Shown: one piece after another, positions 55,521 to 64,000 of the stretch
How the letters are laid out: the number at the start of each line of letters is the position of its first letter
Numbering within the stretch: the stretch's first letter is position 1
Source: Chitinophagales bacterium
GTDB taxonomy: Bacteria; Bacteroidota; Bacteroidia; Chitinophagales; Chitinophagaceae
Assembly (NCBI GenBank): GCA_017303835.1
Contig: JAFLBI010000001.1
Span: 1,240,001 to 1,304,000, forward strand
Length of the DNA: 64,000 nucleotides
Reading direction: 5' to 3'
Notes under the pieces: model-generated
Told to the model about the DNA's origin: nothing
Databases searched by the model: none
What the model saw: the letters and a program-made list of their open reading frames with translations, nothing else
Translations under genes and position numbers: made by a program

Positions 55521-55592
55521 GCCGCAAAAATAAGCCGGATGCCTATCTGGCGGTGGAAAACTCCATTTTCACAGTTTTTTTAGGGTTGCAAC

Positions 55593-55622
55593 TTTGCCGC
55601 AAACTTTTTGCTGCTATATTTG
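55593..55622 (+). promoter_or_regulatory. Promoter of etfBA
   Basis: TTTG at 55593-55596, 18 bases, then TATATTTG at 55615-55622, a strong match to the Bacteroidota -33/-7 pattern. The start of transcription would be about 30 bases before the etfB ATG. Confidence 0.7.
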
Positions 55623-55660
55623 TAAATAGTTGCATAAACAACTATCCTAAATTTCTTCAT

Positions 55661-56404
55661 ATGAAAATCTTAGTCTGCGTTAGCAAAACACCAGACACTA
55701 CTTCAAAGATTGCCTTCAAGGATGGCAATACGAAGTTTGATGAGAATGGTGTTCAGTGGATCATCAATCCGTATGATGAGTGGTATGCATTGGTGCGTGC
55801 CATTGAATTGAAAGAAAAAGATGCATCTGTTACCCTGCATATGGTGACCGTTGGCGGCGCAGATGCAGAACCCATCATTCGTAAAGCTCTGGCATTGGGT
55901 GGTGATGAAGCCATTCGTGTGAATGGTGACAGTAGTGACAGCTATTATATCGCTGCGCAGATTGCAGAGATAGCCAAGCAAGGTGGTTATGATCTGGTTT
56001 TAACCGGTAAAGAAACCATCGACTACAATGGCTCAGCGATTGGTGCTTTGGTAGCAGAAATGCTGGATATGCCTTATGTGAGCCTGGCAACTAAGTTTGA
56101 TCTGGAAGGCAATAATGCAACAGTTACACGCGAGATTGAAGGTGGTGAAGAAGTATGCGAAGTGGCATTACCATTGGTGGTAAGCTGCCAGAAAGGTGTA
56201 GCTGAGCAACGCATCCCCAACATGCGTGGCATCATGGCAGCAAGAACCAAACCATTGAAAGTGGTTGAGCCTGCTGCAGTAGAGGCATTGACAAGCGTGG
56301 TAAGTTTTGAACTGCCTCCAGCAAAAGCCGGTGTGAAACTGGTACCTGCAGACAATGTTGCTGAGCTGGTACGTCTGTTACACGAAGAAGCAAAAGCCAT
56401 TTAA
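55661..56404 (+). CDS. etfB: Electron transfer flavoprotein beta subunit
   Basis: The 247-residue beta subunit of ETF, which carries electrons from acyl-CoA dehydrogenases to the quinone pool. Diagnostic stretches are MKILVCVSKTPDTTSKIAF, GVQWIINPYDEWYALVRAIE, DLVLTGKETIDYNGSAIG and VVSCQKGVAEQRIPNMRGIM, the last being the family signature. ATG 55661 is used; the longer frame would run through the promoter. etfA follows after 22 bases. Confidence 0.95.
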   Translation: MKILVCVSKTPDTTSKIAFKDGNTKFDENGVQWIINPYDEWYALVRAIELKEKDASVTLHMVTVGGADAEPIIRKALALGGDEAIRVNGDSSDSYYIAAQIAEIAKQGGYDLVLTGKETIDYNGSAIGALVAEMLDMPYVSLATKFDLEGNNATVTREIEGGEEVCEVALPLVVSCQKGVAEQRIPNMRGIMAARTKPLKVVEPAAVEALTSVVSFELPPAKAGVKLVPADNVAELVRLLHEEAKAI

Positions 56405-56426
56405 TCAACTCATTAAAACGAATCTT

Positions 56427-57389
56427 ATGTCAGTACTGATTTTTGCAGACCAGACTGAAGGACATATCAAGAAAGCTTCGTATGAAGCATTGTCTTACGG
56501 TAGCCAGTTGGCGAAACAACTTGGTGTTGCGGCTGAAGCAATTGTATTGGGCAATGTGCAGGATGATCTGAGCGCATTGGGTAAATACGGCGTGAGCAAA
56601 GTACACCATGCTGCCAATGATGTATTCAATCATTTTGATGCACAAGCATATGCCAAGGGTATTGCAGATGCGGCCAATGCTGCTGGTGCTACTGTAGTAG
56701 TACTATCACAAACACAATCTGGTAAAGCTATCGCGGGACGTGTAGCGGCACGCTTGAAAGCTGGTTTGGTTTCAGGTGCTATTGCATTACCTGATACCTC
56801 TAACGGATTTGTGGTTAAGAAATCTTGCTTTTCCGGTAAAGCATTTGCGCATGTTAGCGTGAATTCACCAGTGAAAGTAATTGCCCTGAACCCGAATAGT
56901 GTGAGCGTTGTAACATCAGATGCCAATGCTACTGTTGCAGCATTAAGTCTGGACGCCAGCTCTCGAGTGAAAGTAACTGCTGTGAATAAAGTAAGCGGCG
57001 AAGTGCCTTTGACAGAAGCGGATATTGTGGTAAGTGGGGGTCGCGGTTTAAAAGGACCAGAAAACTGGGGTATTCTCTTAGACCTCGCAAAAACACTCGG
57101 TGCCGCTACAGCTTGTAGTCGCCCTGTAGGTGATGCCCATTGGAGACCACACCATGAGCACGTTGGTCAGACCGGTGTGCAAGTTGCACCAAATCTGTAC
57201 ATCGCTATTGGTATTTCTGGTGCCATACAACATTTAGCAGGTGTGAACAGAAGTAAGGTAATTGTTGTTATTAATAAAGATCCTGAAGCACCATTCTTCA
57301 AAGCTGCAGATTTCGGTATTGTTGGAGATGCATTTGAAGTGGTACCTCAGCTCACAGCTGCTATCAAACAGCTGAAAGGCATCGCTTAA
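56427..57389 (+). CDS. etfA: Electron transfer flavoprotein alpha subunit
   Basis: The 320-residue alpha subunit. The C-terminal FAD domain has VVSGGRGLKGPENWGILLDL, ACSRPVGDAHWRPHHEHVGQ, TGVQVAPNLYIAIGISGAIQ and VVINKDPEAPFFKAADFGIV, which are the family motifs. It forms the heterodimer with EtfB and binds FAD. ATG 56427 gives MSVLIFADQTEG. A terminator ends the unit. Confidence 0.96.
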   Translation: MSVLIFADQTEGHIKKASYEALSYGSQLAKQLGVAAEAIVLGNVQDDLSALGKYGVSKVHHAANDVFNHFDAQAYAKGIADAANAAGATVVVLSQTQSGKAIAGRVAARLKAGLVSGAIALPDTSNGFVVKKSCFSGKAFAHVSVNSPVKVIALNPNSVSVVTSDANATVAALSLDASSRVKVTAVNKVSGEVPLTEADIVVSGGRGLKGPENWGILLDLAKTLGAATACSRPVGDAHWRPHHEHVGQTGVQVAPNLYIAIGISGAIQHLAGVNRSKVIVVINKDPEAPFFKAADFGIVGDAFEVVPQLTAAIKQLKGIA

Positions 57390-57410
57390 TTCGGTTTTGT
57401 TACATAGATC

Positions 57411-57438
57411 AATCCCACCCTTGTGGTGGGATTTTTTA
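57411..57438 (+). terminator. Terminator of etfBA
   Basis: AATCCCACC (57411-57419) and GGTGGGATT (57425-57433) pair perfectly over a five-base loop and are followed by T. Confidence 0.85.
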
Positions 57439-57451
57439 TATCATTGACATT

Positions 57452-57754
57452 ATGATTAAGACAGCTGATAATTTAGGTAAACTGCGCATCACCGGAATGG
57501 CTGAAGCCATCTCTTGGGTATTCTTATTGTTTTTGGCCATGCCACTAAAATACATTTGGGGCGAGCCACTAGCTGTAAAGATTGTAGGTTGGATACATGG
57601 TATCCTCTTCATCGCTTATATGCTGCTATCCCTGATTGTGGTGCAGGAAAAACGCTGGCCATTTAAAAGATTGGTGTATGCAGGTTTAGCCGCATTCTTA
57701 CCATTTGGTACTTGGTTTTATGATAAGCAGCTGAAGAAATTCGCGGAAGCTTAA
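57452..57754 (+). CDS. DUF3817 membrane protein
   Basis: A 100-residue protein with three membrane helices. KLRITGMAEAISWVFLLFLA and KIVGWIHGILFIAYM match the DUF3817 pattern, with the conserved GxxEGxS-like and HG motifs. Function unknown. It overlaps the end of the FKBP gene by four bases on the other strand. Confidence 0.82.
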   Translation: MIKTADNLGKLRITGMAEAISWVFLLFLAMPLKYIWGEPLAVKIVGWIHGILFIAYMLLSLIVVQEKRWPFKRLVYAGLAAFLPFGTWFYDKQLKKFAEA

Positions 57755-58881
57755 CCGGGTTTCTTGGTGCTCACTATATCAATATCAAATACCAATATGC
57801 TATTGGGTGGGATGGCTTTGCTTCTGCTACGAATAGAATAGGCCAATGTGGATGGTATGAAAATCCGGATGCTACCACCTACCCTTGCTTTGGGCACGGC
57901 CAGCTGCCAGCCCTTGATTAATCGCGCCAAAGGAAAAGTTGCAGGCTTATCTTTCGTTTGATCGAAAACACTGCCATCTTTCATGAGATAGCCTTTATAA
58001 AAAAGCGTGACAGTATCTGTTAACTGCACTTGCTCACCATTACCTTCTTTCAACATTTGATAAAATACACCATCAACAGAACCTGTTGTATCAATCTTTC
58101 CAGCTGCAGCCTGTGCTTTGATATAAGCAATATCTGCATCATGCTGATAAGCGCTATCTACTTGCTTTGTAACATCCACTACTGGTTTATTACCCTTTTC
58201 CTTGATCTTGAGATCAGGGGCAATACCAGAAGACTCAGCGATATAAAAAATATCCTGCTCTACACTTCCATTTAATACACTGGCTCTGTTTAACTCGATC
58301 CACTGTCCGCGATTCTGTTGCATCCACGCAGTATTGGCTTGCACCAGGAGATTCCCAAATTTCTTCCCATCTAAAGCCAAATAAGGTTGAGGCAAATAGT
58401 TGCCATCATTCATTACTTTGGCGCTACCCAATAATTTCCATTGCTGTACATCAGGTAAAAAACAATATCCAGTATAGATGGTGTATTTGTCTGCAGAATC
58501 CTGAATACTGCTAATCAGCACTCGATAATTACTTTCATCCTTCCAATCGTAGGACCAGCGAAATGCCAATTCATCCTTACCCTGTTCAGGCATAATGTTA
58601 TGACCATTGGCCAGGACCTGCGCCTGTTTCTTGTCTGCAATTATTACCAGCGCAATTGAACGGTCTTTTTTGTCGCGCTCAAAACGAACAGACAATTTAT
58701 TCGACAATCCTGCAACAGCTGCGAATTTCTTAGCATCCTCTGTCTGACGTACTCGTATTTCTGTGTAATACTGTACACTCTTTACGGTATCAGATACCAG
58801 ATAGCGAAGAATGGATGGGTATAATTGTGCATCTGCCTGCAATACCGTAACAACACTTAAAACAAACAGCAGTTTTTTCAT
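57751..58881 (-). CDS. FKBP-type peptidyl-prolyl isomerase
   Basis: A 376-residue protein with a signal peptide (LLFVLSVVTVLQADA). The first ~250 residues form a domain without a known match. The last ~120 are an FKBP fold: VQLTDTVTLFYKGYLMKDGS, VFDQTKDKPATFPLARLIKG, WQLAVPKARVGGSIRIFIPS and IPPNSILVFDIDIV. It speeds prolyl turns in the periplasm. The long N-terminal part is unusual. Confidence 0.88.
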   Translation of the reverse strand: MKKLLFVLSVVTVLQADAQLYPSILRYLVSDTVKSVQYYTEIRVRQTEDAKKFAAVAGLSNKLSVRFERDKKDRSIALVIIADKKQAQVLANGHNIMPEQGKDELAFRWSYDWKDESNYRVLISSIQDSADKYTIYTGYCFLPDVQQWKLLGSAKVMNDGNYLPQPYLALDGKKFGNLLVQANTAWMQQNRGQWIELNRASVLNGSVEQDIFYIAESSGIAPDLKIKEKGNKPVVDVTKQVDSAYQHDADIAYIKAQAAAGKIDTTGSVDGVFYQMLKEGNGEQVQLTDTVTLFYKGYLMKDGSVFDQTKDKPATFPLARLIKGWQLAVPKARVGGSIRIFIPSTLAYSIRSRSKAIPPNSILVFDIDIVSTKKPG

Positions 58882-58911
58882 GGAAATTTATTTGTGGTGC
58901 AAAACTAATCC

Positions 58912-59295
58912 TCAGCGAGATTCAAACCATGTTTCACCAGCATGATCTGGCTCCCCAAGATAATTGATAAATAACTCCTCTCCTGCTGAAATATCTCGCA
59001 CGGTTGTTATGGTAATGGATTCAAAATCGGCATCCATGGTATAATGACAATTGGCCGGTGCATGATGATTGTACATAGATACATAGCCCCATGCCACTGC
59101 AGCGCCATCGCCGGCATCACCCCATTCAAAAATATAATTGTAGAGGGCTGTTGCCTCTGCCGCTTTTCTTTCCTCAGCAGAAAGCACCAATACTGGTGAA
59201 ACTTCAATCACGGTTTCAGCGGGAATGGCTTCGCTGGTAAACACGCCACGACCGCCTTTTTCTGATGGTGCTATATAAATGAACGGAAGTATCAT
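58912..59295 (-). CDS. SET domain protein
   Basis: A 127-residue compact SET fold: GRGVFTSEAIPAETVIEVSP, the VSMYNHHAPANCHY pseudoknot with the conserved NH, and ISAGEELFINYLG. SET proteins transfer methyl groups from SAM to lysine; bacterial members have few known targets. The catalytic Tyr is in FINYLG. Divergent from mgtE with 58 bases between. Confidence 0.85.
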   Translation of the reverse strand: MILPFIYIAPSEKGGRGVFTSEAIPAETVIEVSPVLVLSAEERKAAEATALYNYIFEWGDAGDGAAVAWGYVSMYNHHAPANCHYTMDADFESITITTVRDISAGEELFINYLGEPDHAGETWFESR

Positions 59296-59353
59296 GCAGC
59301 AGCAAGTTAATGCAGAAAGCCCGTTTACATAAGGATTTGATTAACTTGCGGCC

Positions 59354-60745
59354 ATGAGCCTGGAACTGGAACAACCCACCCTGCAGGAGCAGTTTGAGCA
59401 ATTGATTGCAACAGAAGACAAACTGCAGATTCGCGATTTTCTGAATGATCAGAATATCAGCGATGTGGCTTTGCTCATTAATGAATTCCCTGAACACGAA
59501 AGCCAGATCATTGCCAATATGAGCATGCATCGTGCTGCGATGGTTTTTAAGATTCTCGACTTCCCTACCCAAAAGCATATCATTCGTGAGCTTCCTTCAT
59601 TCAAACAAGCTGAACTGCTGAATGAATTACCGGCTGATGATCGTACGGATTTTTTGGAAGAATTACCTAAAGAAGCAATCCGTGATCTCATCAAACTATT
59701 GGATCCGGAAGAAAGGAAAATTACTTTATCCTTATTAGGCTATCCTGAAGACAGCGTGGGCAGATTGATGACGCCTGATTATGTATATGTATATGCCCAC
59801 GATACAGTACAAGATGTTTTCGCAACCATTCGTAAGTATGCGAAGAACAGCGAAACAGTAGATGTGATTTATGTGATCAATGAACAGGGGGAATTGATAG
59901 ATGATATCCGAATCCGTGATGTGATTCTTGCTGCACCTGATAAACAGGTTGATGAATTGATTGACGGCCGCGTAGTTGCATTGAATGTAAACGATGATCA
60001 GGAACATGCCAACCAGGTGTTCAAAATGAATAACCGTGTGGCTTTGCCTGTTACAGATGACAATAATATTCTACTGGGCATTGTTACCATCGATGATATC
60101 CTCTGGGTAGCCAATGAAGAGTTCAGTGAAGACATGCAGAAAATGGGTGGTACCGAGGCTTTGGATGAACCATACCTAGATATTCCCATCCTGAAATTAT
60201 TCCGCAAAAGAGTAGTTTGGCTGATTGTCTTGTTTTTGGGTGAATTACTCACAGCAACTGCTATGGGCTATTTCGAAGACGAGATTACTAAAGCTGTTGT
60301 ATTAGCCTTATTTGTACCCCTGATTATTTCTAGCGGTGGTAATAGCGGATCGCAAGCTTCTACTTTAATCATTCAAGCCATGGCCGTTGGGGAAATTACC
60401 GTAAACGATTGGTGGAGAGTCATGCGCAGAGAAATCATTAGTGGTTTACTATTAGGAACAGTTTTGGGCATCATCGGCTTTTTACGTGTGGTGCTTTGGC
60501 ATCAATTTGCACCCAATATTTATGGGGAGCATTATATGTCCATCGGCGCAGCAGTAGGCTTCTCTCTTATTGGGGTTGTTTTGTGGGGAACACTATCCGG
60601 CTCCATGCTGCCATTACTGCTCAAAAGAATGGGCGCAGACCCTGCAGTTTCATCCGCACCGTTTGTAGCCACACTGGTGGATGTTACCGGCCTTATCATC
60701 TATTTCAGTTTTGCCTATTTCTTCTTGCAAGGACTCCTCCTCTAA
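59354..60745 (+). CDS. mgtE: Magnesium transporter MgtE
   Basis: A 463-residue Mg2+ channel. The N-terminal MgtE_N superhelix has ELPSFKQAELLNELPADDRT and DFLEELP, followed by a pair of CBS domains (~130-260) with RLMTPDYVYVYAHDTVQDVF and a pore domain of five helices (~285-463) with VPLIISSGGNSGSQASTLII and the conserved DPAVSSAPFVATLVDVTGLI. Cytosolic Mg2+ closes the channel through the N-terminal domains. Confidence 0.95.
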   Translation: MSLELEQPTLQEQFEQLIATEDKLQIRDFLNDQNISDVALLINEFPEHESQIIANMSMHRAAMVFKILDFPTQKHIIRELPSFKQAELLNELPADDRTDFLEELPKEAIRDLIKLLDPEERKITLSLLGYPEDSVGRLMTPDYVYVYAHDTVQDVFATIRKYAKNSETVDVIYVINEQGELIDDIRIRDVILAAPDKQVDELIDGRVVALNVNDDQEHANQVFKMNNRVALPVTDDNNILLGIVTIDDILWVANEEFSEDMQKMGGTEALDEPYLDIPILKLFRKRVVWLIVLFLGELLTATAMGYFEDEITKAVVLALFVPLIISSGGNSGSQASTLIIQAMAVGEITVNDWWRVMRREIISGLLLGTVLGIIGFLRVVLWHQFAPNIYGEHYMSIGAAVGFSLIGVVLWGTLSGSMLPLLLKRMGADPAVSSAPFVATLVDVTGLIIYFSFAYFFLQGLLL

Positions 60746-60924
60746 TCCTGCAAAAAGCAGCAATTTGATGCTGATTCATGTTGCCAAAGCAGCATTAGCC
60801 CGCAGTGCGAAAAGTTTCCTAACCGATTCTACTGCAATCGATTGAAAATGATGAATATTTGCAATCATGCATTTCCCGCCCCCTGAAGTGCACGGGTATT
60901 TTTTGAACAAACAGAACAACCATT

Positions 60925-62760
60925 ATGTGCGGAATCGTTGGTTACACAGGACACCGTGAAGCTTATCCGGTGATCGTCAAAGGATTGAAAAGATTGGAAT
61001 ACAGGGGTTATGATAGTGCCGGCGTGGCACTATTGAATGCAGGCCTCAAACTCTACAAGAAAAAAGGTAAAGTAGCTGATTTGGAAGACAGTGTCATTGG
61101 CCAGGATCTACATGGCCATATCGGCATTGGTCATACCCGCTGGGCAACCCACGGTGAGCCTAGTGATAGAAATGCGCACCCGCATTTATCACAATCTGGT
61201 CAGCTCGCTATGATCCACAATGGTATCATTGAGAACTATGCGCATATTAAACAAGAGCTGATCAATAAGGGCTATAGCTTTAAGAGCGATACCGATACAG
61301 AAGTATTACTCAACTTCATAGAAGATATTCAGCAGAATAATAACTGTACGCTGGAAGAAGCATTGCGCATTGCGTTAAAACGCATTGTAGGTGCTTACTG
61401 TATTCTGCTAATTGCGAAAGACGACCCCGAAACGATTATAGCTGCCAGAAAGGGCAGCCCGCTTGTAATTGGTATTGGCAAAGGCGAACATTTTCTTGCC
61501 AGCGATGCATCGCCAATCATTGAATACACAAAGGAAGTAGTGTATGTGAATGATTATGAGATTGCCATTGTTCGTCCGGATGAATTGATTCTAAAAAATC
61601 TGGGTAATGAAAAGCAAACACCTTTCATTCAGAAACTGGATCTCGAATTAGCAGCTATTGAAAAAGGTGGCTATGAGCATTTCATGTTGAAGGAAATTCA
61701 CGAGCAACCTGAAACGATTCATGATTGTTTGCGCGGACGTTTATTGCCAGATGCAGGACAAATCGTGATGAGTGGTGTGGAGAATCATCTGGATGCACTC
61801 ATGCATGCCAAACGTATTCTTATAGTAGCTTGTGGTACCAGCTGGCATGCAGGTTTGGTAGCTGAATACATAATTGAAGAGCTTTGCCGCATTCCTGTTG
61901 AAGTAGAATATGCATCTGAGTTCCGTTACCGCAATCCCATCATCCATCCTGGTGATGTCATTATTGCCATCTCACAAAGTGGTGAAACGGCTGATACACT
62001 GGTTGCACTGGAAAACGCAAAAGAAAAAGGCGCTTTCATCTTCGGTGTGGTGAATGCTGTAGGTAGCAGTATTGCGCGACTTAGTCATGCTGGCGCTTAC
62101 ACACATGCCGGACCAGAAATTGGTGTTGCAAGTACCAAAGCATTTACAGGTCAGTTAGCAGTATTGATGATGATTGCCATGAAAGTTGGCTTTGCCAAAG
62201 GCACCATCACGCAAGAGCGGTACCACAACTTGATGCATGAGTTGAATGCAGTGCCGGAGAAAGTGAAGGAGATTTTGGCAGACACATCCAAGATTCAAGC
62301 CATTGCCAATAAATATAAAGACGCTTCAGATTTTCTTTTCCTTGGCCGCGGTTACAACTTCCCTGTTGCATTGGAAGGCGCTTTGAAATTGAAAGAGATT
62401 TCTTATATCCACGCAGAAGGTTATCCTGCTGCAGAAATGAAACACGGGCCTATCGCATTGGTAGATGAAAAACTACCAGTTGTATTCGTTGCTACCAAAG
62501 ACACTTATTACGAAAAGATTGTTTCCAATATACAAGAGATCAAAGCTAGAAAGGGACAAGTGATTGCTGTGGTATCACAGAATGATGTCATTATACCTGA
62601 TATGGCTAATGACGTCATGTTTGTACCAGAAGCAGATGAATTGATTGCACCCTTACTCAGTGTGATCCCATTGCAGTTATTGAGTTATTATGTTGGTGTA
62701 GCGAAAGGCCTGGATGTAGACAAGCCTCGTAACCTCGCCAAGAGTGTAACCGTAGAATAA
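60925..62760 (+). CDS. glmS: Glucosamine-6-phosphate synthase GlmS
   Basis: GlmS makes glucosamine-6-P from fructose-6-P and glutamine, the first step to UDP-GlcNAc. The 611 residues begin CGIVGYTGHREAYPV with the nucleophile Cys directly after Met, then EYRGYDSAGVAL and TRWATHGEPSDRNAHPH of the glutaminase domain; the two SIS domains have ACGTSWHAGLVAEY, SQSGETADTLVAL and the C-terminal DVDKPRNLAKSVTVE. No glmS ribozyme or riboswitch is visible upstream (60746-60924). DUF4954 follows after 15 bases. Confidence 0.97.
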   Translation: MCGIVGYTGHREAYPVIVKGLKRLEYRGYDSAGVALLNAGLKLYKKKGKVADLEDSVIGQDLHGHIGIGHTRWATHGEPSDRNAHPHLSQSGQLAMIHNGIIENYAHIKQELINKGYSFKSDTDTEVLLNFIEDIQQNNNCTLEEALRIALKRIVGAYCILLIAKDDPETIIAARKGSPLVIGIGKGEHFLASDASPIIEYTKEVVYVNDYEIAIVRPDELILKNLGNEKQTPFIQKLDLELAAIEKGGYEHFMLKEIHEQPETIHDCLRGRLLPDAGQIVMSGVENHLDALMHAKRILIVACGTSWHAGLVAEYIIEELCRIPVEVEYASEFRYRNPIIHPGDVIIAISQSGETADTLVALENAKEKGAFIFGVVNAVGSSIARLSHAGAYTHAGPEIGVASTKAFTGQLAVLMMIAMKVGFAKGTITQERYHNLMHELNAVPEKVKEILADTSKIQAIANKYKDASDFLFLGRGYNFPVALEGALKLKEISYIHAEGYPAAEMKHGPIALVDEKLPVVFVATKDTYYEKIVSNIQEIKARKGQVIAVVSQNDVIIPDMANDVMFVPEADELIAPLLSVIPLQLLSYYVGVAKGLDVDKPRNLAKSVTVE

Positions 62761-62775
62761 GTCAATACCACCCTT

Positions 62776-64000
62776 ATGCAACAGAACAATATTCTTAAAG
62801 TACCCGTATCCAGCCTGGGCTATGGGTTTATTCCTGCGAATCAAATTCCGAAAGGAAAAGACGAATATTATCTGCGCAATATTCAGAACCGAAGCGGTAT
62901 TGATTATCGCCAGCTTAGCGCATTTGAGATTGAAGTACTGGTACGCAACAGAAACACCAGCGATAACTGGAATAATATTTTGGTATCAGATGCATTCAAC
63001 CCGGAACTGGTAAAGAATTGTAAGTTCTATGGACTGGTACGCATTGGTAAACTGGAGGCATTCTACTTAAGTTTCAGCGATTTAAAAGTACCGGTTGGTT
63101 TATACAATTCTACCATCATCAGTTGCGATTTTGGCGATAATGTAGTTGTGGATAATGTTAATTACTTATCGCATTATATCATTGGTAATGAAGTGATCCT
63201 TACCAATATCAATGAATTGGTTGCGACCAACCATACCAAGTTTGGTAATGGTATTTTGAAAACTGGAGAATCAGAAGCTGTGCGCATCTGGATGGAAATT
63301 TGCAATGAAAACACCGGCAGAAAAGTGATCCCATTCAACGGTATGCTGGCTGGCGATGCGTATATCTGGAGCAAGTACAAAGACGATACATTATTACAAC
63401 AGAAGCTGATTGAAATAACCGAAGCACAGTTTGATACCAAACGTGGCTATTATGGCAAGATTGGCGACAGAACGGTGATTAAAAACTGTAGCATCCTCAA
63501 AGACTGTTGGATAGGCAGTGATGCCTATATCAAAGGCGCCAACAAACTCAAAAACCTCACCATCAATTCAGGTGAAGAAGGAAAGACCCAGATTGGTGAG
63601 GGTTGCGAAATGGTGAATGGAATTATTGGCTTTGGCTGCAGGGCCTTCTATGGTGTGAAAGCGGTTCGCTTTGTGATGGCATCACATTCACAACTGAAAT
63701 ACGGTGCACGTTTGATTAACTCTTATCTGGGTAATAACGCCACCATTTCTTGTTGCGAAGTATTAAACTCCTTGATCTTCCCTGCCCATGAACAGCACCA
63801 CAACAATTCCTTCCTCTGTGCTGCAACCATTATGGGACAAAGCAATATTGCAGCCGGAGCTACCATCGGTTCTAATCACAATAGCAGAGGCAATGACGGC
63901 GAATTAATAGCCGGTAGAGGTTTCTGGCCCGGACTCTGTGTGAGCTTAAAGCACAATTCTGTGTTCGCGAGCTTTACGATGATTGCCAAGGGCGATTATA
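62776..64000 (+). CDS. DUF4954 beta-helix protein (3' end missing)
   Basis: A frame open from ATG 62776 to the window end, 408 codons so far. It has the hexapeptide-repeat pattern of a left-handed beta-helix: IIGNEVILTNINELV, GDRTVIKNCSILKDCWIG, TQIGEGCEMVNGIIGFGCRA, YLGNNATISCCEVLNSLIFP and AAGATIGSNHNSRGNDGELI. Long proteins of this type belong to DUF4954 in Bacteroidota. Sugar-nucleotide acyl- or nucleotidyl-transfer is possible, and the place behind glmS hints at amino-sugar chemistry, but that is inference. Start is 15 bases after glmS. Confidence 0.85.
   Translation, partial: MQQNNILKVPVSSLGYGFIPANQIPKGKDEYYLRNIQNRSGIDYRQLSAFEIEVLVRNRNTSDNWNNILVSDAFNPELVKNCKFYGLVRIGKLEAFYLSFSDLKVPVGLYNSTIISCDFGDNVVVDNVNYLSHYIIGNEVILTNINELVATNHTKFGNGILKTGESEAVRIWMEICNENTGRKVIPFNGMLAGDAYIWSKYKDDTLLQQKLIEITEAQFDTKRGYYGKIGDRTVIKNCSILKDCWIGSDAYIKGANKLKNLTINSGEEGKTQIGEGCEMVNGIIGFGCRAFYGVKAVRFVMASHSQLKYGARLINSYLGNNATISCCEVLNSLIFPAHEQHHNNSFLCAATIMGQSNIAAGATIGSNHNSRGNDGELIAGRGFWPGLCVSLKHNSVFASFTMIAKGDY

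Noticed and set aside
60746-60924. glmS ribozyme or other riboswitch before glmS
   Set aside because: No conserved ribozyme core or pairing pattern is visible, and glmS ribozymes are a Firmicutes feature.

Overview
The window reads as a chromosome segment of a Bacteroidota bacterium, most likely from the Chitinophagaceae or a close relative. The grounds are family content (bacillithiol ligase BshC, DUF3667, DUF6370, DUF3303, DUF4397 lipoprotein, DUF4954, GH29 fucosidase, FtsE standing apart from FtsX), the scarcity of Shine-Dalgarno sequences, and two promoters with the Bacteroidota -33 TTTG / -7 TAnnTTTG pattern (tRNA-Lys at 33.4 kb, etfB at 55.6 kb). The species cannot be named from the sequence alone.

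Region by region. 0-23.6 kb is dense housekeeping DNA: a UbiD-type decarboxylase, pdxJ, a secreted GH29 alpha-L-fucosidase, purE, bshC, rimO, prfC, smc, two glycosyltransferases, ftsE, purM, ribF, holA, a PolB-type 3'-5' exonuclease, a membrane-anchored coiled-coil protein, a tandem-repeat block and an orphan histidine kinase. 23.65-33.24 kb is visibly more AT-rich and is an accessory island. Its core is a six-gene, same-strand cluster: cytosine-5 DNA methyltransferase, ParB-like protein, SNF2-type helicase, DUF3883 (PD-(D/E)XK-like) nuclease, HNH endonuclease and a 56-residue zinc ribbon. A twin palindromic operator-like motif lies upstream. The island also carries a solitary DUF6922 protein, a two-gene membrane-protein unit, and two copies of a rearranged repeat, and it ends at a tRNA-Lys gene. 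33.4-64 kb returns to core DNA: a CtpA-like protease, a MurK-like kinase with murQ (muropeptide recycling), a PLP enzyme, secreted hydrolases, an acyl-CoA synthetase, a cyanophycinase-like peptidase, many small Bacteroidota families, a histidine-degradation unit (marR-hutH-hutU), etfBA, an FKBP isomerase, mgtE, glmS and a DUF4954 beta-helix protein cut by the window end.

How genes work together. The six-gene cluster looks like a modification-dependent defence system: the methyltransferase would mark self DNA, while the helicase, the two nucleases and the ParB-like protein act on unmarked invaders. I do not recognise this exact gene set as a named system, so it is the best candidate for something undescribed. 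The kinase-murQ pair turns cell-wall MurNAc into GlcNAc-6-P, and glmS makes GlcN-6-P, so both feed amino-sugar metabolism. hutH and hutU do the first two steps of histidine breakdown and sit under a MarR regulator with a 14-bp perfect palindrome at its own start. etfB and etfA form one transcription unit with a clear promoter and terminator.
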